From the NCBI RefSeq assembly GCF_008087345.1, contig NZ_VHIB01000001.1, positions 1,213,619-1,277,618 of the forward strand: a DNA stretch of 64,000 nt, in the 5' to 3' direction. Positions within the stretch are counted from its first letter, which is position 1, and every line of letters begins with the position of its first letter. Under the pieces are notes generated by a model, which saw only the letters and a program-made list of their open reading frames with translations, was not told the origin of the DNA and did no database searches. This stretch comes from Nocardioides caldifontis. Lineage in GTDB: Bacteria > Actinomycetota > Actinomycetes > Propionibacteriales > Nocardioidaceae. The translations under genes and the position numbers were made by a program. Below are positions 1 through 12,267 of this stretch, piece by piece.

Positions 1-33
1 GGGCGGCTCAACGCGCCACGAGGGGCGGCTCGA
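1..33 (-). repeat. 22-bp dispersed repeat, 1.5 copies
   Basis: Positions 12-33 hold one complete 22-bp unit and 1-11 the end of another. The complete unit is identical to 21450-21471. Read on the minus strand it contains TCGAGCCGCCCCTCGTGGCG, which also occurs inside coxG (49521-49540). Here it lies immediately 3' of rarD. It may extend beyond the window edge. Confidence 0.8.
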
Positions 34-41
34 CGACGGGG

Positions 42-956
42 TCAGGGGGTGGGGGAGCCGAGGGCGAGGCGCTGGAGACGGAGCCGCTGCCGCTCGCGCA
101 TCGAGTCGACGGTGAAGAGCATCAGCGACGCCCAGATGATGGTGAACCCGACCAGCCGGGCGGTGGGCATGGGTTCCCCGAGGAGGGCCACGCCGAGCAC
201 GAACTGCAGGGTCGGGGCGAGGTACTGCATCAGCCCCAGCGCGGTGAGCGAGACGCGGGTGGCCGCAGCGCCGAAGCAGATCAGCGGGAGGGCGGTCACG
301 GCGCCGCTGGTCGCCAGCAGCAGGAAGTGCCACGGCGGGTCCTCGAAGGCGTGGCTCTGCCCGGCGAGCTGGAGCCAGACCAGGTAGCCGACGGCGACCG
401 GGGTGACGACCGCCGTCTCGACCGCGAGCCCTTCGACCGCGCCGACGTCCGCCTTCTTGCGGACCAGCCCGTAGGCCGCGAACGAGAACGCCAGCGTGAG
501 CGCCACCCACGGAGGTCGGCCGTAGTCCCAGGTGAGCCCGGCGACGGCGAGCGCCGCGAGCCCCATCGCGGTCCATTGCAACGGCCGCAGCCGCTCGCCG
601 AGGACCACGACGCCGGCGAGGACGGTGACGAGCGGGTTGATGAAGTACCCCAGGCTCGTCTCGACGACGTGCTCGTTGTTGACGCCCCAGATGAACGTGC
701 CCCAGTTGACCGAGATCACAGCGGAGGCGAGCACGAGCAGCCACCGCGTGCGCGGCTCGCGGAGCAGCGCCACGAAGGCGCTACGGAGCCGGAACGCGAC
801 CACCAGGACGACCATGACGACCGCGGTCCACGCGATCCGGTGGGCGAGCAGCTCCACCGCGCCGGCGGGCTCGAGCAGCGGCCAGTAGAGCGGGAACGCG
901 CCCCACATGCCGTACGCCGCGATGCCGGCGAGGAACCCCTGACGACCCCGGGCCAT
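42..956 (-). CDS. rarD: RarD family EamA-type permease
   Basis: A 304-residue inner-membrane protein of the drug/metabolite transporter superfamily, with about ten hydrophobic segments arranged as two EamA halves. The stretches NWGTFIWGVN (residues 84-93) and SLGYFINPL (101-109) are typical of RarD proteins. The transported substrate is not known for most members; RarD is historically linked to chloramphenicol sensitivity, but that is not established here. The length matches the family. It reads leftward and ends beside the dispersed repeat at the window edge. A 23-bp gap separates it from korB, which is on the same strand, so read-through from korAB is possible. Confidence 0.9.
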   Translation of the reverse strand: MARGRQGFLAGIAAYGMWGAFPLYWPLLEPAGAVELLAHRIAWTAVVMVVLVVAFRLRSAFVALLREPRTRWLLVLASAVISVNWGTFIWGVNNEHVVETSLGYFINPLVTVLAGVVVLGERLRPLQWTAMGLAALAVAGLTWDYGRPPWVALTLAFSFAAYGLVRKKADVGAVEGLAVETAVVTPVAVGYLVWLQLAGQSHAFEDPPWHFLLLATSGAVTALPLICFGAAATRVSLTALGLMQYLAPTLQFVLGVALLGEPMPTARLVGFTIIWASLMLFTVDSMRERQRLRLQRLALGSPTP

Positions 957-979
957 CGGGGGCCGTGAACGCTGTCCGC

Positions 980-2082
980 TCAGACGACGGTCCAGGTGTC
1001 GCCGCCGCCGAGGAGGTTGGCCAGCGCCGCGTTGCGGTCGTCGGTGCCCTGGGAGGCGGTGGCGACCTGGTCGCGCGCGAGGTCGTCGTACGTCGGCCGC
1101 TGCACCTGCCGGAAGATGCCGACCGGCGCCCGGTGGAGGTAGCCGGCGTCGGTGAGCCGCGAGATCGCGAACGCCGTGGTCGGGTCGTCGGCGTGGGCGT
1201 CGTGGACGAGCAGCTCGGCCTGGTTGTCCGCGGTGACCTCGACGATCCGCACGCCACCGGTCTCGGTGTCGCGCACGACCCCCTTGGTGCCCTGACCGTC
1301 CTCGCCGGGCACGCCGAACCGGATCGGCTCGCCGTGGCGGAGGGGGATCAGCGCGTCGGCGGCGCCGCCGTCGGCGTTGCCGGCCCGAGGGGTGCCCTTG
1401 ATCGCGTCGAACGCGCCGTCGTTGAAGATCGGGCAGTTCTGGTAGATCTCCACCAGCGCGGTCCCACGGTGGGCGGCGGCCGCGGACAGCACCTCGGTGA
1501 GGTGCTTGCGGTCGGAGTCCACGGTGCGGGCCACGAAGGTCGCCTCGGCGCCGAGGGCGAGCGAGACCGGGTTGAACGGCTGGTCGAGCGAGCCCATCGG
1601 GGTGGACTTGGTGACCTTGCCGATCTCGGAGGTGGGGGAGTACTGCCCCTTGGTGAGCCCGTAGATCCGGTTGTTGAACAGCAGGATCTTGAGGTTCACG
1701 TTGCGGCGCAGCGCGTGGATCAGGTGGTTGCCCCCGATCGAGAGCGCGTCGCCGTCGCCGGTGACGACCCAGACCGAGAGGTCCTCGCGGGCGGTCGCGA
1801 GCCCGGTCGCGATCGCCGGGGCGCGACCGTGGATCGAGTGCATCCCGTAGGTGTCGAGGTAGTACGGGAACCGCGAGGAGCAGCCGATGCCGGAGACGAA
1901 CACGATGTTCTCCCGGCGCAGCCCGAGCTCGGGGAGGAACCCCTGGACGGCGGCGAGCACGGCGTAGTCACCGCAGCCGGGGCACCAGCGGACCTCCTGG
2001 TCGGAGGTGTACTCCTTGCGGTTCTGCGGGGCGTCGGTGGTCGGGACCCCGGCCAGTCCGGGGAAGGGGAGCTCGGTGGTGG

Positions 2083-2086
<4 letters not shown>
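980..2086 (-). CDS. korB: 2-oxoacid:ferredoxin oxidoreductase, beta subunit
   Basis: A 368-residue thiamine-diphosphate-binding subunit of KorAB, the oxygen-tolerant enzyme that many actinobacteria use to convert 2-oxoglutarate and CoA to succinyl-CoA, passing electrons to ferredoxin. Visible motifs are WCPGCGDY (residues 34-41), GIGCSSR (66-72), and the ThDP/Mg motif starting GDGDALSIGGN (110-120) and ending near the Asn pair at 138-139. Its ATG overlaps the korA stop as ATGA, so translation is coupled. Substrate preference (2-oxoglutarate versus pyruvate) cannot be read from sequence alone; 2-oxoglutarate is inferred from the actinobacterial pair. Confidence 0.93.
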
Positions 2087-4008
<1,922 letters not shown>

Positions 4009-4155
4009 CGCGACCGCCCTTCTCTCTCGTGGAGCCCCCGGCCGGACGCGGACCGACCGGGCCGGAACACGTTTCTCTCGTCCTCGCTCCCAGCCGTCGA
4101 GTCTACGTGCCGCCCCTCGCCGAGCGGGCGTGGTCCGGATCACGGGCAGGTCCTT

Positions 4156-4179
4156 CCACCGGGGCGAAAGTCCCGGTGG
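4156..4179 (+). promoter_or_regulatory. 8-bp hairpin in sulfate-operon leader
   Basis: CCACCGGG (4156-4163) and CCCGGTGG (4172-4179) pair perfectly around an 8-nt loop. The hairpin lies 110 bp before the sulfate-binding protein start. There is no T-run, so a role as intrinsic terminator is unlikely. I could not match it to a known riboswitch. Confidence 0.4.
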
Positions 4180-4219
4180 ACACGCCGACCGAGCCGTTTG
4201 TCGCCAGCATCAGTAAAGT

Positions 4220-4234
4220 CAAGTAACTTACTTG
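4220..4234. promoter_or_regulatory. Perfect palindrome, candidate operator of sulfate operon
   Basis: CAAGTAACTTACTTG is a perfect 7-bp inverted repeat around one C. It is AT-rich within very GC-rich DNA, 55 bp before the start codon of the sulfate-binding protein and near a likely promoter. This is typical of a dimeric repressor or activator site. The regulator is unknown; a sulfur-responsive protein is the natural guess. Confidence 0.5.
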
Positions 4235-4288
4235 TCTAAGCGGGCCGAGATCGTCGGCCGCAGGGATCCTGAGGGGACACCAGAGACG

Positions 4289-5326
4289 ATGCAGAAGCGA
4301 AAGATCACGGCCGGCCTCGCGGGCGTGGTGGCCGGGCTCCTCGCCCTCTCCGCGTGCGGCGGGAGCAGCAGCGGGAGCGAGGGTGACGGCGGCTCCGAGA
4401 CGATCTCGATCGTCGGCTTCGCCGTGCCGGAGGCGGCCAACAAGGCGATCGCCGACGAGTTCGTGAAGACCGACGCGGGCAAGGGGGTGAAGTTCTCGAC
4501 CTCCTACGGCGCGTCCGGCGACCAGAGCCGGGCGGTCGAGAGCGGTCTCGAGGCCGACTACGTGCACTTCTCGGTCGCCAGCGACGTCACCCGGCTCGTC
4601 GACGCCGGCCTCGTCGCCGAGGACTGGGACGCCGGCGAGAACAAGGGCGTCGTGTCCAACTCGATCGTGGTCTTCGGCGTCCGCGAGGGCAACCCGAAGA
4701 ACATCCGGACCTGGGACGACCTGGTGGAGCCCGGCGTCGAGATCGTCACCCCGAACCCGGCCTCCTCGGGCGCCGCCCGGTGGAACGCGCTCGCCGCGTG
4801 GGGCCAGGTCATCCAGTCCGGCGGCAGCGAGGAGGACGCCGCGGAGTACATCGACAAGTTCTTCGCGAACGTCGTCTCCCTCCCCGGCAGCGGCCGGGAC
4901 GCCACCACGAGCTTCCTCGGTGGCACCGGCGACGTGCTGATGGCCTACGAGAACGAGGCGATCCTCGCCGCCCAGAACGGTGAGGGCTTCGAGTACGTCA
5001 TCCCCGAGACCACGCTGCTGATCGAGAACCCGGGCGCGATCCTGGAGGACGCCACCCCGGTGGCCGAGGACTGGCTCGAGTTCGTGCTCAGCGACGAGGG
5101 CCAGAAGCAGTTCGCCCTCAAGGGGTTCCGCCCGATCCGCGACGACATCGACTTCGGCGGCACCGTCGAGGGCGCTGCGGACCCGTCCAACCCGTTCCCC
5201 GAGGTCCCGAACCTGCTCACGGTCGAGAAGGACTTCGGCTCCTGGAGCGAGGTCTCGGACAAGTTCTTCGACGAGGAGAACGGCCTGGTCACCGAGGCGA
5301 TCGAAGCGTCGGGCAAGGCGCAGTGA
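4289..5326 (+). CDS. Sulfate/thiosulfate ABC transporter substrate-binding lipoprotein
   Basis: A 345-residue periplasmic-type binding protein of the sulfate/thiosulfate family (CysP/Sbp-like). A lipoprotein signal ends in LSAC with the lipidated Cys at residue 23, so it should be anchored to the outer face of the membrane. ATG 4289 is preferred over the upstream in-frame ATG at 4232 because the signal peptide starts here and GAGGGGAC lies 11 bp upstream. It is the first gene of a four-gene operon; its TGA overlaps the next GTG. It delivers sulfate to the CysTW channel for assimilation into cysteine. A palindrome and a hairpin precede it. Confidence 0.92.
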   Translation: MQKRKITAGLAGVVAGLLALSACGGSSSGSEGDGGSETISIVGFAVPEAANKAIADEFVKTDAGKGVKFSTSYGASGDQSRAVESGLEADYVHFSVASDVTRLVDAGLVAEDWDAGENKGVVSNSIVVFGVREGNPKNIRTWDDLVEPGVEIVTPNPASSGAARWNALAAWGQVIQSGGSEEDAAEYIDKFFANVVSLPGSGRDATTSFLGGTGDVLMAYENEAILAAQNGEGFEYVIPETTLLIENPGAILEDATPVAEDWLEFVLSDEGQKQFALKGFRPIRDDIDFGGTVEGAADPSNPFPEVPNLLTVEKDFGSWSEVSDKFFDEENGLVTEAIEASGKAQ

Positions 5327-6168
5327 CGACTGCTGCTGTCGCGTCCACCCGGTCGGCGGGAAACCGCCGGCCGGGTGGACGCACGAACCTGACCCGAGGC
5401 TCGGCCCTCGGCCTCGGCGTGGCGATGCTGTGGTTCAGCCTGCTGGTGCTGATCCCGCTCTGCGCCGTGGTGGTCACGGCCGCCGAGGGCGGGTGGGACA
5501 CGTTCTGGACGACGATCACCAACGGGCAGACCGCGGCAGCGATCCGGCTGACGGTGACGGCCGCGGCGGTCGTCACGGTCGTCAACGTCGTGGTCGGGCC
5601 GATGATCGCCTGGGTGCTCGTGCGCGACCGGTTCTGGGGCAAGGGCGCCCTCGAGCTCCTCATCGACATCCCGTTCGCGCTGCCGACGATCGTCGCGGGG
5701 CTCGTGCTGCTCTCGCTCTACGGCCACGACTCCCCGCTGGGCATCGACGTCGCGAACATGCCGTCCTCGGTCTACCTGGCGTACCTGTTCGTCACGTTGC
5801 CGTTCGTGGTCCGGATGGTCCAGCCCGTGCTCGAGCAGCTCGAGCTCGACGTCGAGGAGGCCGCCGCGTCGCTCGGGGCCAGCCGGTTCACGACGTTCCG
5901 CCGGATCATCCTGCCGAGCCTCACCCCGGCGATCGCCGCGGGCGCGGCGCTCTCCTTCGCGCGGGGCGTGAGCGAGTACGGCTCCCTCGTCCTGCTCTCC
6001 GGCAACCTGCCGTTCAAGACCGAGGTCACCTCCGTGCGGATCCTCAGCTCCGTCGAGAACAACAACCTCGCCGGCGCGGCCGCGGTGGCCACCGTGCTGC
6101 TCGTGATCTCGCTGCTCGTGATCGTCCTCCTCGACGTGCTCCAGAGAAGGGTGGCCGTCCGTGACTGA
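5323..6168 (+). CDS. cysT: Sulfate ABC transporter permease CysT
   Basis: A 281-residue inner-membrane permease with about six transmembrane segments. The EAA loop that contacts the ATPase begins at Glu179 and contains SLGASRF and the IILP ending. It starts with GTG in a GTGA overlap with the preceding gene, so the two are translationally coupled. Together with CysW it forms the heterodimeric sulfate/thiosulfate channel. Length and topology are ordinary for the family. Nothing in the sequence distinguishes sulfate from thiosulfate or molybdate; the assignment to sulfate rests on the two different permeases plus the binding-protein family. Confidence 0.92.
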   Translation: MTTAAVASTRSAGNRRPGGRTNLTRGSALGLGVAMLWFSLLVLIPLCAVVVTAAEGGWDTFWTTITNGQTAAAIRLTVTAAAVVTVVNVVVGPMIAWVLVRDRFWGKGALELLIDIPFALPTIVAGLVLLSLYGHDSPLGIDVANMPSSVYLAYLFVTLPFVVRMVQPVLEQLELDVEEAAASLGASRFTTFRRIILPSLTPAIAAGAALSFARGVSEYGSLVLLSGNLPFKTEVTSVRILSSVENNNLAGAAAVATVLLVISLLVIVLLDVLQRRVAVRD

Positions 6169-7030
6169 CCTCCTGACGCGGGAGCAGCCGCCGAAGGCCG
6201 CTCCCGTGCGTCGACGCAGCCGCCCCCGGAAGGGGCCGGTGGCCTACCTGCTCCGGCTGTTCGTGACGGCGTACCTCGTCCTGCTCGTGGCATGGCCGGT
6301 CTCGCTCGTCGCGATCCGGACCTTCGAGGACGGGTTCTCCGGCATCCAGGGGATCCTCGAGGACCCCGACACCGTGACGGCGCTGAAGCTCACCGTGACG
6401 GTGGCCATCTCCGCGGTCGTGGTCAACACCCTCTTCGGGGTCGGCATCTCGCTGCTGCTCGTGCGCAGCGAGTTCCCGGGCAAGCGGGCGCTCAGTGCGC
6501 TCGTCGACCTGCCGCTGTCGGTCTCACCGATCGTGGTCGGTCTCGCCCTCGTCCTGGTGTACGGCGGTCGCAACGGCTGGTTCGGCCCCACTCTGGAAGG
6601 CGCAGGGCTGCAGGTCGTCTTCGCTACCCCCGGGATCGTCATGGCCACCGCGTTCGTCGCGCTGCCGCTGGTGATCCGGGAGGTCGTGCCGGTGCTCGAG
6701 GAGATCGGCACCGACCAGGAGGTGGCCGCGCAGACGCTCGGCGCCAACGGGTGGCAGACCTTCTGGCGCGTCACACTCCCGGCGATCAAGTGGGCGATCG
6801 TCTACGGCGTCGTGCTCAGCCTGGCCCGCTCGCTCGGCGAGTTCGGCGCGGTGAAGGTCGTCTCCGGCAACGTGCTGGGGCAGACCCGCACCGCCACGCT
6901 CGTCGTCGAGGAGAAGTACCTCAACTTCGACCAGCAGGGCGCCTACGCGACCGCGTTCCTCCTCGCGATGGTCTCCGTCGCCTGCATCGTCATCGTCTCC
7001 GTCATCCGTCCGAAGAACGAAAGGTCCTGA
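6161..7030 (+). CDS. cysW: Sulfate ABC transporter permease CysW
   Basis: A 289-residue second permease of the sulfate importer. A basic N-terminus of about 30 residues precedes the first of about six membrane segments. The EAA-type loop is at residues 187-206 ([12 protein letters not shown] and following). It starts at GTG 6161 and overlaps cysT by 8 bp. It pairs with CysT and is driven by CysA. The reading frame has the usual length and no defect. Confidence 0.92.
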   Translation: MTDLLTREQPPKAAPVRRRSRPRKGPVAYLLRLFVTAYLVLLVAWPVSLVAIRTFEDGFSGIQGILEDPDTVTALKLTVTVAISAVVVNTLFGVGISLLLVRSEFPGKRALSALVDLPLSVSPIVVGLALVLVYGGRNGWFGPTLEGAGLQVVFATPGIVMATAFVALPLVIREVVPVLEEIGTDQEVAAQTLGANGWQTFWRVTLPAIKWAIVYGVVLSLARSLGEFGAVKVVSGNVLGQTRTATLVVEEKYLNFDQQGAYATAFLLAMVSVACIVIVSVIRPKNERS

Positions 7031-7034
7031 TCCC

Positions 7035-8021
7035 ATGAGCATCGAAGTGAAGGGAGTCAACAAGAACTTCGGCGACTTCGTGGCGCTCGAGGACATCGAC
7101 CTCCACATCCCCACGGGCCGGCTGACGGCGCTCCTGGGGCCCAGCGGTGGTGGGAAGTCGACGCTGCTCCGGATCATCGCCGGGCTGGAGACCGCCGACA
7201 CCGGGACGGTGACCATCGAGGGTGTCGAGGCGACCCACCTCCCGGCCCGCAAGCGCAACGTCGGGTTCGTGTTCCAGCACTACGCCGCGTTCAAGCACAT
7301 GACGGTGGCGAAGAACGTCGCGTTCGGGCTGGAGATCCGCAAGCGGCCCAAGGCCGAGGTCAGGAAGCGCGTGGAGGAGCTCCTCGAGCTGGTCCACCTC
7401 TCGCAGTTCGCCCACCGGCTGCCCTCGCAGCTCTCCGGCGGCCAGCGGCAGCGGATGGCGCTGGCCCGGGCGCTCGCGGTGGAGCCCAACGTGCTGCTGC
7501 TCGACGAGCCGTTCGGCGCGCTCGACGCCAAGGTGCGCAAGGAGCTGCGCGACTGGCTGCGCCGGCTCCACGACGAGGTGCACGTGACGACGGTCCTCGT
7601 CACCCACGACCAGGAGGAGGCCCTCGAGGTCGCCGACCAGATCGTGGTGATCAACGACGGACGGGTCGAGCAGATCGGCACCCCCGACGAGCTCTACGAC
7701 AGGCCGGCCAACGACTTCGTGATGTCGTTCCTCGGCCCGGTGACGACGCTCGGCGGGCAGCTGGTGCGGCCGCACGACATCGACCTGAGCGACGACGACA
7801 AGGTCGCGGGTTCGGTGCCCGGCGTCATCACGCGGATGGTGCGGATCGGCTTCGAGGTGCGGCTGCACGTGCGGACCGACACCGATCCCGACGTGCACGT
7901 GACCATGACGCGCACCCACGCGCGAGGGCTCGAGACCGGTGCGAAGGTGTGGCTGGTGCCGACCAAGGGCGCCCTGACGGTTCCCGCCCTCGACAGCCCG
8001 GAGCCGGCCGCCGCCGGCTGA
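7035..8021 (+). CDS. cysA: Sulfate ABC transporter ATP-binding protein CysA
   Basis: A 328-residue ATPase of the sulfate importer. Walker A is GPSGGGKST (35-43), the signature LSGGQRQR is at 133-140, Walker B ends LLLDEP with the catalytic Glu at 158, and VTHDQEEA supplies the switch His. Residues from about 235 form a shortened TOBE-like C-terminal domain. The ATG lies 4 bp after cysW. It is the last gene of the operon. The family also includes molybdate and polyamine ATPases; the neighbours settle the role. Confidence 0.93.
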   Translation: MSIEVKGVNKNFGDFVALEDIDLHIPTGRLTALLGPSGGGKSTLLRIIAGLETADTGTVTIEGVEATHLPARKRNVGFVFQHYAAFKHMTVAKNVAFGLEIRKRPKAEVRKRVEELLELVHLSQFAHRLPSQLSGGQRQRMALARALAVEPNVLLLDEPFGALDAKVRKELRDWLRRLHDEVHVTTVLVTHDQEEALEVADQIVVINDGRVEQIGTPDELYDRPANDFVMSFLGPVTTLGGQLVRPHDIDLSDDDKVAGSVPGVITRMVRIGFEVRLHVRTDTDPDVHVTMTRTHARGLETGAKVWLVPTKGALTVPALDSPEPAAAG

Positions 8022-8093
8022 CCGGGGCCCGTGCCGGCCGTCGACCGGCCCTCCCGCCCACGTCTCCCTCCACCCCGTCGGCATGATGGGGCG

Positions 8094-8990
8094 ATGGAAT
8101 TCACGTGGGCCCGGGCGACGGTCGGCTCCGGGGGCGTCGAGCTCGCGGTCTTCGAGGGCGGGGTGCCCGACGGACCGGTCGTGGTGCTGGTGCACGGCTG
8201 GCCCGACACCCACCACCTCTGGACCGACGTGGCCGCGCTGCTCGCGCGCCGCTTCCGAGTCGTCGCCTACGACACCCGCGGCATGGGCGAGTCCGGCCAC
8301 CCAGGCTCCGACGAGGGGTTCGCCCTCCCGCACCTCGCCGCCGACCTCCGCGCCGTCGCCGACGCCGTCAGCCCCGACCGGCCCGTGCACGTCGTGGGCC
8401 ACGACTGGGGCTCGGTGCAGGTCTGGGAGGCGGTCTGCGAGCCGTGGGCGGCCGACCGGATCGCCTCGTTCACCTCGATGAGCGGTCCGAACGTCGACCA
8501 CCTGGGCCACTGGGTGCGTCGCTCGGTCGCGCCGCCGACCCCGGGCGGCCTGCTGCGGGTGCTGCGGCAGGGGGTCGCGTCGGCGTACGTCCCGCTGTTC
8601 GCCTCGCCCCTGGGCCCGCCGGCGCTGCGCCGGGTGGTCAGCAGCCGGGAGCGTTGGGCGGGGCTGCTCGAGCGGATCGAGCGGGTCCGGCCGGAGGAGC
8701 GCCACCACGCGCCGACGCTGCCCGACGACGCGGTCAACGGCCTGGCGTACTACCGCGCGAACATCCACCTGCGCTCGCGCCCCCGCGAACGCCGTACGAC
8801 GGTCCCGGTGCTGCTCCTCGTCCAGACCCGCGACCCGGCGATCCGCCCGGACAACCTCGAGGAGAGCGGCCGGTGGGTCGAGCATCTCGAGCGGCGCGAG
8901 CTGCCCTACGGCCACTGGGTCGCGCTGTCCCGGCCCGACCTGGTGGCGCGCGAGGTCACCGCCTTCGTCGACCGCGTGACCGCAGGCTGA
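8094..8990 (+). CDS. Alpha/beta hydrolase, epoxide-hydrolase-like
   Basis: A 298-residue cytosolic alpha/beta-fold hydrolase. The oxyanion motif HGWPDTHH is at 35-42, the nucleophile elbow GHDWGS puts Asp104 at the nucleophile position, and His274 in YGHW is the likely catalytic His. An Asp nucleophile points to epoxide hydrolases or haloalkane dehalogenases rather than Ser esterases; the substrate cannot be predicted. ATG 8094 was chosen over the in-frame GTG 8031 because homology begins here. In other actinobacteria this domain is often fused to a short-chain dehydrogenase; here it stands alone. It is transcribed after cysA, but its relation to sulfur uptake is doubtful. Confidence 0.8.
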   Translation: MEFTWARATVGSGGVELAVFEGGVPDGPVVVLVHGWPDTHHLWTDVAALLARRFRVVAYDTRGMGESGHPGSDEGFALPHLAADLRAVADAVSPDRPVHVVGHDWGSVQVWEAVCEPWAADRIASFTSMSGPNVDHLGHWVRRSVAPPTPGGLLRVLRQGVASAYVPLFASPLGPPALRRVVSSRERWAGLLERIERVRPEERHHAPTLPDDAVNGLAYYRANIHLRSRPRERRTTVPVLLLVQTRDPAIRPDNLEESGRWVEHLERRELPYGHWVALSRPDLVAREVTAFVDRVTAG

Positions 8991-8996
8991 GCCGGG

Positions 8997-10484
<1,488 letters not shown>

Positions 10485-10581
10485 GGGGGTCCTCCTCGAC
10501 CGTCGCCGTCTCCGGTGCGGGCATACCCCCGTCGACGCCCGTCTAGTCGGACGGCTCGTCCTCACTCCTACAGTGGGGCAC

Positions 10582-10995
10582 GTGGAGGGGCGACAGTTCG
10601 AGGCCGGGCGCTACCGGCTGTGGGTGCTCGACGTCGGGCTCGCGTGCTGCGCGGTCGAGTTCGTCGCGGCGACGCTCGACCCGGTCCTCGACGATCGCGG
10701 GGTGCAGCCGTACGCCGGAGCGCCCGAGCGTGCGGACGTGCTGGTCGTCTCCGGCACCGTGACCGACAAGCTCGCCCCCGCCGTGGTCAGCCTCTACGAG
10801 CGGATGCCCGAGCCGCGCCGCGTCATCTCGTTCGGGTCCTGCGCCAACTCCGGGGGGCCCTACTGGGACTCCTACTGCGTGGTGAAGGGGGTCGACTCGC
10901 TCGTGCCGGTCGACCTCTACGTCCCCGGCTGCCCGCCGCGTCCCGAGGCGCTGCTCGCGGCGCTGGAGCAGCTCGACACGGTGGCGGCGTCGTGA
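10582..10995 (+). CDS. NADH-quinone oxidoreductase subunit B-like protein
   Basis: A protein of about 137 residues homologous to NuoB, the complex I subunit that carries iron-sulfur cluster N2. All four expected cluster ligands are present: the adjacent Cys22-Cys23 in LACCAVEF, Cys87 in FGSCANSGG and Cys117 in PGCPPRPE. The start is uncertain: GTG 10573 and GTG 10582 are both in frame, with a weak Shine-Dalgarno. It opens a three-gene overlapping cluster (B-, C- and I-like) that has no NuoD, E, F, G or membrane subunits nearby. It is either a remnant or accessory electron-transfer module, or part of a split complex whose other genes lie elsewhere. Confidence 0.85.
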   Translation: MEGRQFEAGRYRLWVLDVGLACCAVEFVAATLDPVLDDRGVQPYAGAPERADVLVVSGTVTDKLAPAVVSLYERMPEPRRVISFGSCANSGGPYWDSYCVVKGVDSLVPVDLYVPGCPPRPEALLAALEQLDTVAAS

Positions 10996-11462
10996 CCCTG
11001 CTCGAGGAGCTCCTGCCGCGGGTGGAGGGTGCGACGGTCGACGACGGTTTCGCGCCGGCGACCCTCGACGTCCCTCTCGACGGCTGGGCCGGTGCGGTCG
11101 CCGCGGCGAAGGGGCTCGGGGCGACGTACTTCGACTTCCTCAGCGCCGTCGACGAGCCGGACGGCATCCGTGTGGTCTGCCACCTGGTTCGACCCGTCCC
11201 GTTCGAGCACCTCGTGCTGCGGACGGTGCTCGACACCGCGGCCACGGTCGCCTCCGTCGCGTCGGTGTTCGAGGGTGCCGCGTGGCACGAGCGGGAGACC
11301 GCGGAGATGTTCGGTGTGACGTTCCTGGACGGCTCGGGCGAGCCGCTCCGCCTCGCCCCGTTGCTGCTCCCGCCCGGCTTCCCGCACCACCCGCTGCGCA
11401 AGGACTACGCCCTGCAGGCCAGGGTCGAGACGCCGTGGCCGGGGGAGAAGGAGCCGTCGTGA
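10992..11462 (+). CDS. NADH-quinone oxidoreductase subunit C-like protein
   Basis: A 156-residue homologue of NuoC (30-kDa subunit). [13 protein letters not shown] matches the conserved ERE-x-x-D-M-F-G signature, and the C-terminus HPLRKDY matches the usual H-P-L-R-K-D-F/Y ending. The GTG start overlaps the preceding stop as GTGA. NuoC has no cofactor and holds the peripheral arm together, so its presence beside B- and I-like proteins suggests a stable small subcomplex. No NuoD follows, although NuoC and NuoD normally act together. Confidence 0.85.
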   Translation: MTLLEELLPRVEGATVDDGFAPATLDVPLDGWAGAVAAAKGLGATYFDFLSAVDEPDGIRVVCHLVRPVPFEHLVLRTVLDTAATVASVASVFEGAAWHERETAEMFGVTFLDGSGEPLRLAPLLLPPGFPHHPLRKDYALQARVETPWPGEKEPS

Positions 11463-11896
11463 GGTCGCCCGAGGAGCTCCCGGCCCGGTCGCGCGGGGTC
11501 ATCGCGTTGATCGAGAGCAACTGCACGGTGTGCATGCTGTGTGCCCGCGAGTGCCCGGTGTGGTGCATCCACATCGACTCCCACAAGGAGGTCACGCCTG
11601 CCTCCGGCGCCGGCGGCCGCGACCGGTCGCGCAACGTGCTGGACCGGTTCGCGCTCGACTACTCCGTCTGCATGTACTGCTCGATCTGCGTCGACGTCTG
11701 CCCCTTCGACGCGCTCTTCTGGTCGCCGGAGTACGCCTACGCCGAAGGGGACCTCGTCGACCTCGTCCAGGAGCAGGACCGGCTGCAGGAGTGGGTCGCG
11801 TCGGTGCCCGCTCCGCCGGCGGCCGGCGAGGGGGCCGAGCCGCCCAAGGAGGTCGCTGCCGCCGAGCGAGCCGCCCGCCGGGTACGTCGTCGCTGA
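11459..11896 (+). CDS. NuoI-like 2[4Fe-4S] ferredoxin-type protein
   Basis: A 145-residue protein with two Cys-x2-Cys-x2-Cys-x3-Cys-Pro motifs at residues 22-33 and 71-82, able to bind two [4Fe-4S] clusters as in NuoI. The C-terminal third is an Ala/Pro/Glu-rich tail ending in basic residues. The GTG start overlaps the nuoC-like stop (GTGA). As third member of the cluster it would pass electrons to or from the NuoB-like subunit. Ferredoxin from KorAB in the same neighbourhood is a possible partner, which is inference only. Confidence 0.85.
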   Translation: MRSPEELPARSRGVIALIESNCTVCMLCARECPVWCIHIDSHKEVTPASGAGGRDRSRNVLDRFALDYSVCMYCSICVDVCPFDALFWSPEYAYAEGDLVDLVQEQDRLQEWVASVPAPPAAGEGAEPPKEVAAAERAARRVRRR

Positions 11897-11990
11897 ACCC
11901 GCTGTCTGTGTGGTGGCGGTGTCGTGCCATCGGCGTCAGAGCCACCACACAAGGCCCCCCGGTCGCCCGTCTACCATGCGACGGACACAT

Positions 11991-12063
11991 GCCGGTGTAG
12001 CTCAGTTGGTAGAGCGCCTCACTTGTAATGAGGATGTCGCGGGTTCGACTCCTGTCACCGGCT
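11991..12063 (+). tRNA. tRNA-Thr (anticodon TGT)
   Basis: A cloverleaf is visible. Acceptor arms GCCGGTG (11991-11997) and CACCGGC (12056-12062) pair, with discriminator T at 12063. The D-arm AGCTCAGTTGGTAGAGC and the T-arm GGGTTCGACTCC are present. The anticodon loop CTTGTAA gives TGT, reading ACA threonine codons. CCA is not fully encoded. A 94-bp spacer after the nuoI-like gene holds nothing else that I recognise. Confidence 0.95.
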
Positions 12064-12074
12064 CCGAGCCCTGC

Positions 12075-12120
12075 GCTGCTTCGGCTGATGGGTGACAGCT
12101 GCTCCGGCTGAGAGGTGACA
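12075..12120. repeat. Tandem 23-bp repeat, two copies
   Basis: Positions 12075-12097 and 12098-12120 are adjacent 23-bp copies that differ at three positions. Both begin GCTGCT and end GGTGACA. They lie just after tRNA-Thr. No coding role is apparent. Confidence 0.7.
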
Positions 12121-12144
12121 CGGGCCCTCCGCCGGACTAGGCCG

Positions 12145-12230
12145 CAGCCACCCCTGTGATGCAGGCCACCGCCACGTGGGTAGGTGGCTGCCGACGGTTT
12201 GGGAGAGCCGACGCACCCGAGTGGGAGCAG
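12145..12230 (+). other. Structured 5' leader of the lytic transglycosylase gene
   Basis: CAGCCACC (12145-12152) pairs with GGTGGCTG (12183-12190). Inside it, CCTG (12153-12156) pairs with CAGG (12162-12165). A following stem-loop CGG...CCG is suggested around 12195-12210. The nested arrangement resembles a cis-regulatory RNA. I compared it from memory with the c-di-AMP (ydaO) and cobalamin riboswitches and found no convincing match. Confidence 0.35.
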
Positions 12231-12267
12231 GGGCGTCGGGCCGTTTCACGTGGGAGTGAGCGCGGGC

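Noticed and set aside
4156..4179. SAM or other sulfur riboswitch before the sulfate operon
   Set aside because: Only one simple hairpin is present. The SAM-I core seen at 29555-29617 is absent here.
12064..12267. c-di-AMP (ydaO) or cobalamin riboswitch before the transglycosylase gene
   Set aside because: Conserved core sequences of either class could not be found by eye; only generic stems were kept as an observation.
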